A model generated the notes under the pieces. That model saw only the letters and a program-made list of their open reading frames with translations, did not search any database and was not told the DNA's origin. A stretch of 37,045 nt of DNA from an uncultured Planctomycetota bacterium (GTDB lineage Bacteria; Planctomycetota; UBA1135; GCA-002686595). A program made the position numbers and the translations under genes. The DNA lies in assembly GCA_903928115.1 (NCBI GenBank), contig CAIYPP010000101.1, forward strand, positions 1 through 37,045, read 5' to 3'. Positions 8,541 through 17,211 of the stretch are shown piece after piece; positions within the stretch are counted from its first letter, which is position 1; the number at the start of each line of letters is the position of its first letter.

Positions 8541-11057
8541 TCAGCGCCCGGGCCGGAACACCGGCCGCGCCGGTCCCAGAGACGCGCGCAGCCGCGCTGC
8601 GAGCGACTCCGCGGGCTCCTGCGGTGCTTCGGGCCAGCCGAGCAGCTCGGCAGCCGCGCGGAGCTTCGAGTCCGCCGACTCGCGCGCCCCAGCCTCGCCG
8701 AGCGCCAGCTCGCGCTCGGCCCAGATGGTGAGCACCTGCGCGCGCGCACGGGCGTTCGTCTCGCTGGCCTCGATCGAGTCGGCGCGCACCGCGGCGTCGA
8801 GCGCGACGCTCAAGTACGCAAAACCCTCGGATGGCGCGCCACGTCCGAACGCGCGCAGCGCTTCGCGCAGCTCGGCATCCGCGACCGCGCTCACCCAGCG
8901 CGAGGCGCCGAGCTCCGAGCGCGCCGACTCGCCCTTCCACTCGCGCGCGAGGTCCTCGACGAGCTCCCTCGCATTCACGGGGCTCGCGCCGCTCGTGCGC
9001 CACTCGAGCACGGCGTCGACGAGGTCCACGCCTTCCCGATCGAGTCCGTCGCGCACCCCAAAGATCTCGGGACGACGCCGCACGGCCTCCGTCAAGCAAC
9101 GTGCCGCCTCGGGGCGCCGATCTGCAGCGAGGTGCGCGAACCCGCGGCCGAGCGCGCACAGCGCGAGATAGTGCTCACAGGACTCGCGGAACGGCGAGTC
9201 GCTGGCGCGGCGGAACGCAGCCTCTGCGCGCTCGTAGCTCGCGACGGCCTCGTCGCTGCGCGAGCCGCGGCGCTGCCACTCGGCGTGGAGCACGCACGCA
9301 TAGCCGACGTACCAGTCGAGCTCCGGCCAGCCCTGAAGGGCGTGCGCGCGCGCGAGCGCCTCGCTGCGTTCGACGAGCATCTGCGGCTCTCCGAGCGCCC
9401 AACACGCGGCCGCGAGCTCATTTCGGAGTGCGACATCGACGGGGTACTCGAACAGGCCGGCATACGCGAGTTCGACGCGCTCGCGCTGGCGACCGAGCGC
9501 ACCGTAGAACGACGCGAGGCTCAGCCAGTCGGTCGCGTCGTGCTCGGGTCCGAACGCGGCCTGCGACAAGGCGAGCGCGCCGTTGCGCATCCCGTTCGCT
9601 GCAACCCGCACATCGCCGCCCGCGCGAGCGCCGAGCAGGCGCGCACAAGCGTCGCCGAGCCAGCGCGCCGCCTCCGTCATGTCGTCGTCGAGCGGCCCGC
9701 CGGCGAGGTCGACCTTGCGTGTGGCGAGCGCGGCGAGCGCGAGCCGCTCCTGCTCCTCGAACTCTTGGAGATAGTTCGCGACGCGCGCGCGGTCGAGCAT
9801 CAAGAGGACGTCGTCGGGTCGCGCCTCCTGAGCCTTGGCAAGTGCGAACTTCGCGTCCTGAAGCAGCAATTCGATGCCCGAGCCGCCGCTCTGCATCCGC
9901 GAGCGCGCGAGCATCAGCGCTGCGCGGCCGAGTTCCCCCTGCGCCGTCGCACTCGAACGATCGCGCGTGAGTCGTTCGTCCGCCTGCTCGAGTTCCAACT
10001 CCAGCTGTTCCGCGGGCGGGAGCGGCGGCTTGGGCTTCGACTCTCGCTGCGCGTCGCGCTGCGGGGTTCCGCGCGAGAGCACGTCGAACGCGGTCGGCCA
10101 TGCGACAACACCGACTTGCCCTTCGATCGCACGTCGTGCCGCTGCGCAGTGAAGCTCGCTGCCGAGCACTGCGTGAGAGAGGGCGAACGTGCGCAGCGCC
10201 ACGTCGTCCCAACCGAGCGCCGCGAGCCCCGGCACGCCGAGCTCGGGATGCGCATGCCCGTCGAGCGCGAGCGTGCGAAGCGCGGAAGCGATCACCAGCG
10301 TCGTTCCACTCCGCACGCCAAGGTCGAAGAGCTTCGTCTGCACCGCCTCGTCGCGCGTGTCGAGCCGCGGCAGCACGCGCCACACTTCGTCCGCGATGCC
10401 GCGGTCGATCGAAGCACGAGCGAGGGAGTCCTCGAGCCACGCGAGCGGCTCCGCACGCGCCGCGAGCTCCTCCCGCGACAGCCGCACGCGATGGATCGAC
10501 GCATCGCTCGCGCCGGAATCCGCGTCTGCGGAGCTGTCCGGCCAGCGTGCCGCCGCCTGCGCGAGGCGCTCGTCGAGCGAGCGAAAGTCGAACAACAAGA
10601 AGAGATCGAACTCCTTGCGTCCGTCGGCGAGAACCAGTGCGTGGCGCGGCGAGATGCGCTGCACCACGCCGTCGTCGACGACGATGTGCTCGCCGAGCAG
10701 GTAGCGCTCGTGCAGCACGGGCTCGAGCGCGATGTGCTCGCCGCAGGTCACCTCTCCGAGCCGCGGACACTCGATACGCCGCCCCAGCGGGTCGTGGTCG
10801 CGCGGCGTGTGCCGGAAGTACGACCCGACCACACAGTGGAACGAGCGTGTGAGCGCGACGAAGCGCGGATCGCGGTAGCGCTCGGTCACGATGCGCTCGC
10901 TCGCGGACTCGCCATCGGCGTTGATCACGACCAAGATCGGTCGGCCGTCTCGGGCGACTTGGCTCTGCGCGTCCTCCAGGCTGCGCTGCCAGTGGATCTG
11001 CCGCTCGGGCTCGACGGGGGCGCTCTGGAACGCGAGGAGAAGCAGCGGAAGGAGCAT
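8541..11057 (-). CDS. Large exported protein: cysteine-less thioredoxin-like N-terminus plus TPR-like repeats
   Basis: 838 residues from ATG at 11057. Residues 1-12 are a short hydrophobic export signal ending QSAP. Residues 20-80 resemble a thioredoxin-like domain (RPILVVINADGESASERI), but the positions of the catalytic CxxC hold Gly, Glu and Ser, so no redox activity is expected. Residues 100-170 are a mixed segment. From about 190 onward the protein is alpha-helical, and residues 340-838 look like repeated TPR-type hairpins, for example ATAQGELGRAALMLARSRM. No enzyme motif was seen in the helical part. It is divergent from the DUF454 gene with 114 bases between them. Likely an exported binding or scaffold protein; function unknown. 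Confidence 0.7.
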   Translation of the reverse strand: MLLPLLLLAFQSAPVEPERQIHWQRSLEDAQSQVARDGRPILVVINADGESASERIVTERYRDPRFVALTRSFHCVVGSYFRHTPRDHDPLGRRIECPRLGEVTCGEHIALEPVLHERYLLGEHIVVDDGVVQRISPRHALVLADGRKEFDLFLLFDFRSLDERLAQAAARWPDSSADADSGASDASIHRVRLSREELAARAEPLAWLEDSLARASIDRGIADEVWRVLPRLDTRDEAVQTKLFDLGVRSGTTLVIASALRTLALDGHAHPELGVPGLAALGWDDVALRTFALSHAVLGSELHCAAARRAIEGQVGVVAWPTAFDVLSRGTPQRDAQRESKPKPPLPPAEQLELELEQADERLTRDRSSATAQGELGRAALMLARSRMQSGGSGIELLLQDAKFALAKAQEARPDDVLLMLDRARVANYLQEFEEQERLALAALATRKVDLAGGPLDDDMTEAARWLGDACARLLGARAGGDVRVAANGMRNGALALSQAAFGPEHDATDWLSLASFYGALGRQRERVELAYAGLFEYPVDVALRNELAAACWALGEPQMLVERSEALARAHALQGWPELDWYVGYACVLHAEWQRRGSRSDEAVASYERAEAAFRRASDSPFRESCEHYLALCALGRGFAHLAADRRPEAARCLTEAVRRRPEIFGVRDGLDREGVDLVDAVLEWRTSGASPVNARELVEDLAREWKGESARSELGASRWVSAVADAELREALRAFGRGAPSEGFAYLSVALDAAVRADSIEASETNARARAQVLTIWAERELALGEAGARESADSKLRAAAELLGWPEAPQEPAESLAARLRASLGPARPVFRPGR

Positions 11058-11171
11058 GGCGGGGACGAGATCCTAGTAGCGGGTCCGGCGGGACGCTCCT
11101 ACACCCCAAGGCCGCACGTCCCCGCGACCCTTGGAGCGCGACGCCCCACAGGCGACAATCTCCGAGCTCCG

Positions 11172-11600
11172 ATGCGCGCTCTGTACCTCTCCGCGGCGGC
11201 CCTGTTCGTCGTCCTCGCCACGGCCGGCCTGTTCCTGCCGCTCCTGCCGACGACGCCGTTCCTGCTGCTCGCGAGCTGGTGCCTCGTGCGCTCGTCCCCG
11301 CGCCTGCACGCCCATCTGCTCGCCTCCCCCCTCTTTGGCCCCATGATCCTGGACTGGGAGCGCCATCGCGGAGTGCGGCTCCACGTGAAGCTCTCGGCGC
11401 TCGCGGTGCTCGCGCTGGTGGTCGGCTTCGGCCTCGCGAGCGAGAGCCTCAGCCTGCCCCTCAAGTTCGCCCTCGCCGCGCTGGCCGCGGTCGGTGCCAC
11501 GGTGATCCTGCGCCTGCGAACGATCCGCTCGCCGCTCCCGGTGGCTCCGAGCAACTCCGAGGTGTCCACGGACGCCTCGCGCAAGGACAGCGCGGCCTAG
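11172..11600 (+). CDS. DUF454 family inner-membrane protein (YbaN-like)
   Basis: 142 residues from ATG at 11172. The N-terminus carries the signature of this family: two hydrophobic stretches at residues 4-34 around GLFLPLLPTTPFLLLASWC, then SSPRLHAHLLASPLFGP and a DWERHRGV segment. Two more transmembrane helices lie at about 68-84 and 91-108. The C-terminus is a short Ser/Asp-rich cytoplasmic tail. E. coli YbaN belongs to this family, whose function is not known. It stands alone on the plus strand between two minus-strand transcription units and ends before a small stem-loop at 11632-11650. Confidence 0.82.
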   Translation: MRALYLSAAALFVVLATAGLFLPLLPTTPFLLLASWCLVRSSPRLHAHLLASPLFGPMILDWERHRGVRLHVKLSALAVLALVVGFGLASESLSLPLKFALAALAAVGATVILRLRTIRSPLPVAPSNSEVSTDASRKDSAA

Positions 11601-11631
11601 GACGCGGGCGGCGCCGAGTCGGCCCCCAGCT

Positions 11632-11650
11632 CCGCAGGCATCACCTGCGG
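11632..11650. terminator. Stem-loop between convergent DUF454 gene and tRNA-Pro
   Basis: CCGCAGG and CCTGCGG form a perfect seven-pair stem with loop CATCA. It lies 31 bases after the DUF454 stop and 29 bases beyond the tRNA 3' end on the opposite strand, so it could serve both. There is no U tract. Confidence 0.4.
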
Positions 11651-11678
11651 GAGACCGCACGCACCAGCGCGCGGAAGG

Positions 11679-11756
11679 TGGTCGGGGTGAGAGGATTTGA
11701 ACCTCCGACCTCTTGGTCCCGAACCAAGCGCTCTAGCCAAGCTGAGCCACACCCCG
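11679..11756 (-). tRNA. tRNA-Pro (anticodon CGG), 3' CCA encoded
   Basis: The minus strand folds into a full cloverleaf. Acceptor stem CGGGGTG pairs with CACCCCG, followed by discriminator A and an encoded CCA. D stem is GCTC/GAGC. The anticodon stem CTTGG/CCAAG encloses TTCGGGA, giving anticodon CGG, which reads the proline codon CCG. The T arm GGAGG-TTCAAAT-CCTCT has one G-U pair. Length is 78 bases with CCA. It appears to be a single tRNA, not part of a cluster. Confidence 0.96.
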
Positions 11757-11855
11757 ACCGAGAGGGCGAGGAAACATACGACCGCCGGGGGGGAGCGTCA
11801 ACCCCAGCCCGCCCCGCTCGCCGAGCGCGGGCCGGACGGTCGGAAGAAACGTCTC

Positions 11856-11877
11856 GCGCCGCCCCGGGCGGGGGCGC
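11856..11877 (-). terminator. Possible terminator hairpin after the vWA gene
   Basis: On the minus strand, GCGCC and GGCGC arms flank a GC-rich interior with one mismatch and three more pairs. It lies 20 bases after the vWA gene stop and is followed by GAGACGTTTC, a weak T-rich stretch. It would also separate this gene from the downstream tRNA. Confidence 0.3.
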
Positions 11878-11897
11878 AGCAGGGGTGCGCGCCGCGC

Positions 11898-13445
11898 TCA
11901 GCGACCGAGGTCGACGAAGATTCCGCCGTTCTGCTCGGCGAGCACCTTCATGAAGTCCTTCTGGAACTCGCCGATCGCGATGGTGTGGATCACGACTTTG
12001 CGCAGCCGGTTGAGCTCGCGGATCTCGCGCGCCACGTCCTGCGGGTCGACGTAGTCCCCCACGGTGGGCCGCCCGTCGGAGAGGAAGAAGATCGTGTCGA
12101 TCACGCACTCGTAGGCCTTGTCCTTGGTGCCGCGACCGCCCGCACCGAGCGCCGTCGAGAGCGCCCCGTAGGTGTTGGTCTTGCCAGCCTCCAAGTTCGC
12201 GGAGCTCGTCAGCCCCGCCTGCGCGAGGTCCTCCTTGGACGCGCCGCCGAGCGCCTCGAGCTTGCGCACCCAGTCGACCGCCGCGGTCTTGTTGACCACG
12301 TTGGCCTTGACCAAGTCCTTCTTCCACGGGCGCACCGCGGTGGCGAACGCGATCACGTTGAACTCGACGTAGGGCTCCAAGCTCTCGATCGTGCGCACGA
12401 GCTCGGTCTTGCAGATGTCGATGCGCAGGAACGACGGATAGCCGCCGTCTTCGAAGCGCTCCTTCTCGACGACCAAGTTCTCCATGGAGCCCGAGACGTC
12501 GATCACGAACATGATGCGTCGGCTCGGCGTCTCGATGCCGTGGTAGCTCGTCCCCGCCTTCTCCGGCTTGTACTTCGCGGCCTCTTCCTTCTGCTTCGCG
12601 CGCAGCTTGGCGAGCTCCTCGTCGGTCGGAATCTGGAAGCGATCCTTGTAGGCGCCCCAAAACTGCTGCCAGAGCTCGATGCGCGTGCCGAAGCTGCGCC
12701 CGGTGATCTCGTTGAGCGCGTCGCCGACGTCGACCTGCAGGCGGCCGTCTTCCGCCGTCAGGCGCGCGATCAACGGCTCGATCGCGTCGCGGCTGCGGAC
12801 CTTCTTGAGTGCCACGATCGCGCTCACGCGGACCTGCCAGACCTCGTGCGCGAGCGAGTCGATCGCGGGCTTGACGACGAGCGTGCTCTTCAGCGCCGCG
12901 AGCCCTTCGAGCGCCGCACAGCGCGGCGCGGGCTCGGAATCGGCGCACAAGGGCAGGATCGCCTCCGCCACGCTCGCGTCTCCGCTGGCGACCAGCGCAT
13001 CGACCGCGCGCCGACGCAGGTCCCACGACTTGTCGACCAAGAGCTTCTTCAGCGACTCGTTCGCGCCGCTGTACTTGCCCGCGGCCGCCGCCTGCAGGAG
13101 GCCCGAGCGCACCGCCTCGTCCTTCTGCGCTTCGAGCGCCGCAAACAACGCCGCTTTCGGCGCGTCCGACTTGAACTTCGAGAGCACGCGGATCGCCGCG
13201 CGCACCACGTCGGGGTCCTCGGTCAGCTTGAGCACCGGGATCAGTGCCTCGACCACCGCGGCCGAGTCGGCATCCTCCAGCGAGAGCACGGCGTCGACGC
13301 GCGTCGCCGTGTCCTTGTACTGCTTGAAGTACTTCTTGAACTCGGCCACGATCTCGTCGTCGCCCGCGTACGCGGGGGCGAGCGAGAGGCAGAGCGCAGC
13401 GAACAGCGCCAAGAGGCGCGCGAAGGTGGCACAGGCTTGGGGCAT
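11898..13445 (-). CDS. Exported HEAT-repeat and von Willebrand A domain protein
   Basis: 515 residues from ATG at 13445; a GTG at 13454 would add three residues. Residues 1-27 are a signal peptide ending AYA before GDDE. Residues 30-255 are helical HEAT-like repeats. A linker rich in Lys and Glu (270-298) precedes a vWA domain at about 308-515. Its metal-binding MIDAS site is intact: D316, S318 and S320 in DVSGSM, Thr at 423 or 425 in GKTNTYGAL, and D457 in FLSDGRPTVGD. vWA domains bind protein partners through a divalent metal. No enzyme domain is present. The gene is 81 bases downstream of the single-pass Ser/Thr/Pro-rich protein gene, so the two products may act together. A TATCCT hexamer at 13489-13484 could be its own promoter. 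Confidence 0.82.
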   Translation of the reverse strand: MPQACATFARLLALFAALCLSLAPAYAGDDEIVAEFKKYFKQYKDTATRVDAVLSLEDADSAAVVEALIPVLKLTEDPDVVRAAIRVLSKFKSDAPKAALFAALEAQKDEAVRSGLLQAAAAGKYSGANESLKKLLVDKSWDLRRRAVDALVASGDASVAEAILPLCADSEPAPRCAALEGLAALKSTLVVKPAIDSLAHEVWQVRVSAIVALKKVRSRDAIEPLIARLTAEDGRLQVDVGDALNEITGRSFGTRIELWQQFWGAYKDRFQIPTDEELAKLRAKQKEEAAKYKPEKAGTSYHGIETPSRRIMFVIDVSGSMENLVVEKERFEDGGYPSFLRIDICKTELVRTIESLEPYVEFNVIAFATAVRPWKKDLVKANVVNKTAAVDWVRKLEALGGASKEDLAQAGLTSSANLEAGKTNTYGALSTALGAGGRGTKDKAYECVIDTIFFLSDGRPTVGDYVDPQDVAREIRELNRLRKVVIHTIAIGEFQKDFMKVLAEQNGGIFVDLGR

Positions 13446-13483
13446 CGTCGTCACCGTGGGGCCACTAGCGGCCCGCGGCTGCG

Positions 13484-13489
13484 AGGATA
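13484..13489 (-). promoter_or_regulatory. TATCCT -10-like element upstream of the vWA gene
   Basis: Read towards the vWA gene, TATCCT matches four of six consensus -10 positions and lies 38 bases before the ATG in a short GC-rich spacer. No good -35 was found. The same hexamer recurs in the selB/yhcC spacer and at 29258-29253. Confidence 0.3.
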
Positions 13490-13526
13490 CCCCCGGAGCG
13501 GTCGAATTACGCCGCGCGCCGAAGGC

Positions 13527-15332
13527 TCAGGGCTTGCGCTTGACGCGGACAGTGTCCTTGGGCGACTCGCCGAGCGGCGAGACGTCCGAGGACGGGACCG
13601 TCATGCGCGCGCCGCTGTCGAGCAAGATGCTCGCATTCGCGCCGTCGTCGCTCTCCAGGGTGCCCGTGAGCATGCCGCCCGGGGCGTTGACGCGCACGCG
13701 GCGGACACCGGCCGTGCCCTCTTCCGCGACGTCGAGCCGCTCGACGCTCTTCACGAGAGTCCCGTTGAGCCCCATGCGGCCATAGCTCGTGTCGATCCAG
13801 ACGCAGCCCTCGCCGACGGCGTTCAGGCGACCTTCGAACAGCTCGCCGGAGAGCAGGGTGACACGGACGCGACCGATGCGCGGCGTCGCGAGCCGCGTCG
13901 CGCGCGAGATCTCCTCGAGCGGCACGCGCGTCTCATTCCACACTCCCGGCCGCTGCGCGGTGTTCTTGCCGACGGGGCGCGACATCAAGAGCAGCGACTG
14001 CACGTCGAGCTTCGTCACGCGCGGCGCGCCGCTCCACGTCGCCGGATCGCTGACGAGCTCGCCTTCGCTCTCGCCCTCGACCCAAGACGGTCCACAGAGC
14101 TGGCCGGGCTCCAGCCACTCCAGCAGTGCCGGAGCACCCAACACGCCCTCGGGCAACGTCTCCAAAGCCACGACGGCCGCCGGCGTCGTCACAACGGGCT
14201 CGGGCGTCGTCGCAACGGGCTCGGGCGTCGTCGCAACGGGCTCGGGCGTCGTCGGCATCGACATGGCCTCGACCTCGGCCGCGAGCGCAGCGGCGCGCAC
14301 TTCTTCCACACGCGCCTTGCGGCGTGCGCGGAGCTCGGCGCGAGCCTCGCGGCGTGCGAGCACTTCCGCGCTCGGCTCCGCAGGGGCCTCGCTCGAAGCG
14401 GCAGCCGTCGCGCTCGGAGCGCTCGACGTGCTCGCATTCGTCGGAACATTCTCCACCGCAGGAGTTGGCGCGAGCGGCTCGGGCTCGAGCGGCTCATTCG
14501 ACACCTCGGCCGTCATCTCCGCGGTGGTCTCGAGCTGCGGCTTCGACTCGAGCGCATGGGACGCGCTCGGAGCGACGTCGGTCGTGCGCACGAGCGGCTC
14601 GCTCGGCGCGGCCACGGGGTCGATGACCTCGAACGGATCGGACTCGGCGCTGTTCGTCGAGGCCGTCGACTCGAGCGGGACGCTCGGCGTCGAAGTCTCC
14701 GGGGTCGCGCGCACTTCGAGCTCGCGCGGCGCAGAGAGCTCCACAGTCGTGGGTGCCGCGGTGCGTTCGACGACCGTGAGCGGCGACACGTCCTGCGACG
14801 GGACGCGGGCCGGCGGCACCGCGACCTCGGTCGAAGCGGTCGATGCAACCTTGGCCGCACGCTGGAGCCGCGCCTCGCTCGCGGGCGGTCCGTCGGTCGC
14901 GCGATCGAGAGCCGGGTAGCCGACGAGCCCGATGGCCGCAACGGTCGCCGTGACGAGCAGCGGCGTCACCCAACGGGTTCCGCGCAGTCGCGACGAACTC
15001 TCGCTCCAGCTCGTGTTCAGGATGGGTGACGGCTCGACCTTGCTGGTCGTGGGCTCGGGGGTCGGCGCGCTCGCGACAGGCGCGGACTCCTCCGGTGCAT
15101 CGAAGAGCCAGCTCTCCCCCGGCGTCACGCTCGGGCGCGCGGGCGCGGAACTCGTGTTCGTGGCCGACATCTCGCTCGCGCCATGGGCCGCGAGGTCCGC
15201 GTTCAGCCCGAGGAAGTCCTCCCCCCCACCGGCGGTGCGTCGCGTGCTGCGCGCGAGCTCGCCAGCGCCGGTCTGGCGCGCGTTGGAGGCGGGGCGGTTG
15301 ATCGGACCGGGAGTGTGAGAATCGTGCGTCAT
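13527..15332 (-). CDS. Single-pass membrane protein, Ser/Thr/Pro/Glu-rich, with C-terminal SH3/Sm-like beta modules
   Basis: 601 residues. Residues 1-118 are low complexity. One transmembrane helix lies at 121-141 (WVTPLLVTATVAAIGLVGYP), with an Arg-rich flank on the N-terminal side, so the long C-terminal part is probably outside the cytoplasm. Residues 145-390 are disordered and rich in Ser, Thr, Pro, Ala and Glu, with a charged helical stretch RREARAELRARRKARVEEV and a three-copy TTPEPVA repeat. The last 110 residues contain two short beta modules, IGRVRVTLLSGELFEGRLNA and VRVNAPGGMLTGTLESDDG, of SH3 or Sm-like appearance. The family was not recognised. It precedes the vWA gene on the same strand, suggesting a joint envelope role. 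Confidence 0.72.
   Translation of the reverse strand: MTHDSHTPGPINRPASNARQTGAGELARSTRRTAGGGEDFLGLNADLAAHGASEMSATNTSSAPARPSVTPGESWLFDAPEESAPVASAPTPEPTTSKVEPSPILNTSWSESSSRLRGTRWVTPLLVTATVAAIGLVGYPALDRATDGPPASEARLQRAAKVASTASTEVAVPPARVPSQDVSPLTVVERTAAPTTVELSAPRELEVRATPETSTPSVPLESTASTNSAESDPFEVIDPVAAPSEPLVRTTDVAPSASHALESKPQLETTAEMTAEVSNEPLEPEPLAPTPAVENVPTNASTSSAPSATAAASSEAPAEPSAEVLARREARAELRARRKARVEEVRAAALAAEVEAMSMPTTPEPVATTPEPVATTPEPVVTTPAAVVALETLPEGVLGAPALLEWLEPGQLCGPSWVEGESEGELVSDPATWSGAPRVTKLDVQSLLLMSRPVGKNTAQRPGVWNETRVPLEEISRATRLATPRIGRVRVTLLSGELFEGRLNAVGEGCVWIDTSYGRMGLNGTLVKSVERLDVAEEGTAGVRRVRVNAPGGMLTGTLESDDGANASILLDSGARMTVPSSDVSPLGESPKDTVRVKRKP
14182..14256. repeat. 21-bp tandem repeat, three copies plus a partial one
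   Basis: Units begin at 14182, 14203, 14224 and 14245, each opening GGCGTCGTC and followed by ACGGGCTCG. Copies two and three are identical; copy one differs by one base. In frame they encode TTPEPVA repeats in the disordered stretch of the single-pass protein. The copy number could vary between strains. Confidence 0.9.
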
Positions 15333-15487
15333 GGTGCGAGAGGGCGCTCGGAGTCCTCCGCGGACCCACGGGCGGCTCTTTCATCGGCTCGCGGCGGGCC
15401 CGAGCCGAAGTCGGGCGGAACTTCGTTCCACTCCCTTGCGGCGGCGCGCGGAACGACGCTATCGAGGCCGGAAAGGAATTCCGCGCC

Positions 15488-16879
15488 ATGCTGCTGCCCC
15501 TGCTGCCGTTGATGCTGGTTCTCGCTCAGGCGACTCCCGAGCGAGACGCCGAGGCCGCCCTGTGGAGCCGCGTCGACGCGGGGCGAGCCCAGCGCCGCGT
15601 GCGCGAGCTCGTTGCGCTCGGGCCGCGCATGGGCGCGACGCGCTCGGGCGACGCCGCAGCGGCCTATGTCGCCGCCGCGTTCGCGGAGCTCGGCCTCGAA
15701 GTCCAAGTCGTCGAGACGCCGGAGCGCAACGCGTGGCAGCCGCTCGCATGGAAGCTCACCGCACAGCGCATCGGCAGCGACGAGCCGGCGCACGCGCTCG
15801 AGCGTGCGTGGCCTTGGCAGAACTCGCCCGACGCGAGAGGCAGCGCCGAGCTCGCGCTGGAGTCTCAGGGCGGGTTCGCGTGGCTCACGGAGCGCGCCGG
15901 ACGCGGCGCGAGCAACGCTGCGGTGATCCTCGCGACGCGTCCGACGAATGCGGACGGCAGCTGGCCGGTTCCAGGGCGACTGCGCGAGGGCGCTGCGCAG
16001 CCGTGCTTCGGGATCTCGAAAGGTGACGACGAGCTCTTGCGCCGCTGGCTCGGCGCTGGCGCGAAGGTTCGCATCGACTACGAGCTCGACGGAGAGTCGC
16101 GCAAGGCGCCGATTCGCACGGTCGTCGCGCGGCTCCCCGGACGCGCGGGCGGCGCGCCTTGGAAGGCGCCGTACTTCCTGTTCTGCGCCCACGGCGACGC
16201 AGACTCCGGCGGCCCGGGCGCCGACGACAACGCGAGCGGCGTCGCCACGGTGCTCGAGATCGCGACCGCTTGGAAGCGCGCGATCGACGCGGGCGCTCGC
16301 GCACCGGCGCGCGAGGTGCGCTTCGCGATCTGGGGCAGCGAGATCGACTCGACGCGGCACTACTTGGAGACGCGCGTGCCGCAGGATGGCGAGCTGCTCG
16401 GGGTCCTCAACTATGACCAGTCCGGCTTCGGAAGCGGCGCCGATCAGGTGAACATCGAGCCCGATGATCTCGAAGGCAACGCGGCGCTCGTGCGCACCTT
16501 GCTCGCGGTGCTCGCGGAGCGTGCGCCGAAGGACGCGACGACGCCGGGAGAGTTTCCCGCGCGCTACGCGACCAACCGCAGCCTCGGCGGCACCGACAGC
16601 TACGTATTCAGCGGCTCCGAGCTCTTCAAGTCGAAGCGACTGCCTTCCGTCAGCGTGTTCTCGAGCGCGTGGGGTGCCGCGGGCGAGCACAAGCGCACCC
16701 CCGGAATGCCCGGCGAGTCGTGGCGCGAGCGCGACAAGGTCTCGGTCGACTACGACCTGTACTACCACTCCGCGGGCGACCGGCCGGAGAACACGACCGA
16801 CAAGGAGCCGTGGAACATGGTGTGGTGCGCGCGCATCGGCGTGCTCGGCGCAGCGCGCTATCTGGAGAGCCTGCCGTGA
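15488..16879 (+). CDS. Exported M28-family (zinc aminopeptidase-like) peptidase with a changed metal ligand
   Basis: 463 residues from ATG at 15488, with AAGGAA upstream. Residues 1-14 are a short signal peptide. Residues 225-463 carry the M28 metal-site motifs: H235 and D237 in AHGDAD, D246/D247 in GADDNASG, E285 in IWGSEID, D310 in NYDQSG, and H427 in YYHSAGD. M28 enzymes usually have two adjacent Glu, one catalytic and one a zinc ligand; here the second position is Ile286, so one of the two metals may be lost or bound differently. Residues 30-75 form the usual M28 N-terminal helices. Function is probably release of N-terminal residues from peptides outside the cytoplasm. The stop overlaps the GTG of the cupin gene. 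Confidence 0.85.
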   Translation: MLLPLLPLMLVLAQATPERDAEAALWSRVDAGRAQRRVRELVALGPRMGATRSGDAAAAYVAAAFAELGLEVQVVETPERNAWQPLAWKLTAQRIGSDEPAHALERAWPWQNSPDARGSAELALESQGGFAWLTERAGRGASNAAVILATRPTNADGSWPVPGRLREGAAQPCFGISKGDDELLRRWLGAGAKVRIDYELDGESRKAPIRTVVARLPGRAGGAPWKAPYFLFCAHGDADSGGPGADDNASGVATVLEIATAWKRAIDAGARAPAREVRFAIWGSEIDSTRHYLETRVPQDGELLGVLNYDQSGFGSGADQVNIEPDDLEGNAALVRTLLAVLAERAPKDATTPGEFPARYATNRSLGGTDSYVFSGSELFKSKRLPSVSVFSSAWGAAGEHKRTPGMPGESWRERDKVSVDYDLYYHSAGDRPENTTDKEPWNMVWCARIGVLGAARYLESLP

Positions 16880-17211
16880 GAGACAGCCTGTTCGTCGCAG
16901 CGTCGTCGCTGCCGTGGCGGCCGACGCCCTGCGCCGGAGTTCAGTGGAAGAAGCTGTACTTCGACGCGGAGAGCGGCGAGTCGGCCGTGCTCCTGCTCTT
17001 CGAGGCGGGAGCGACTTACGACGCGCACCGCCACCCCGAGGGCGAGCGCTACCTCGTGCTCGAAGGCGAGCTCGAGGACGGCGGCCGACGCTACGGCCCG
17101 CTCACCTACGTGCGCCACGCGCCCGGGAGCGCGCATCGGCCGCACTCCCCCACGGGCGCGCTCGTGTTCGTCTCGCTGCCGAAGCCGATCGAGCCGCTCG
17201 ACGCGCGCTGA
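16876..17211 (+). CDS. ChrR-like cupin domain protein
   Basis: 111 residues from GTG at 16876, overlapping the peptidase stop as GTGA; this start gives a complete single cupin. The fold is readable: W24-K-K-L start, a strand ending in FEAGATYDAHRHPEGERYL with metal ligands H51, H53 and E57, and a later APGSAH carrying the fourth His. The sequence resembles the C-terminal cupin of ChrR anti-sigma factors, but the N-terminal zinc anti-sigma domain is absent and no ECF sigma gene is nearby. It may bind a metal and a small oxidised ligand. Tight coupling to the peptidase suggests shared expression. The gene ends three bases from the convergent selB stop, inside an inverted repeat. Confidence 0.82.
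   Translation: MRDSLFVAASSLPWRPTPCAGVQWKKLYFDAESGESAVLLLFEAGATYDAHRHPEGERYLVLEGELEDGGRRYGPLTYVRHAPGSAHRPHSPTGALVFVSLPKPIEPLDAR

Noticed and set aside
8124..11171. A very long plus-strand open frame opposite the 838-residue gene, leading into the DUF454 gene
   Set aside because: It is Arg-rich without any domain, runs antisense to a gene with a signal peptide and repeats, and arises from GC-rich codon bias; only the part from 11172 is a real protein.
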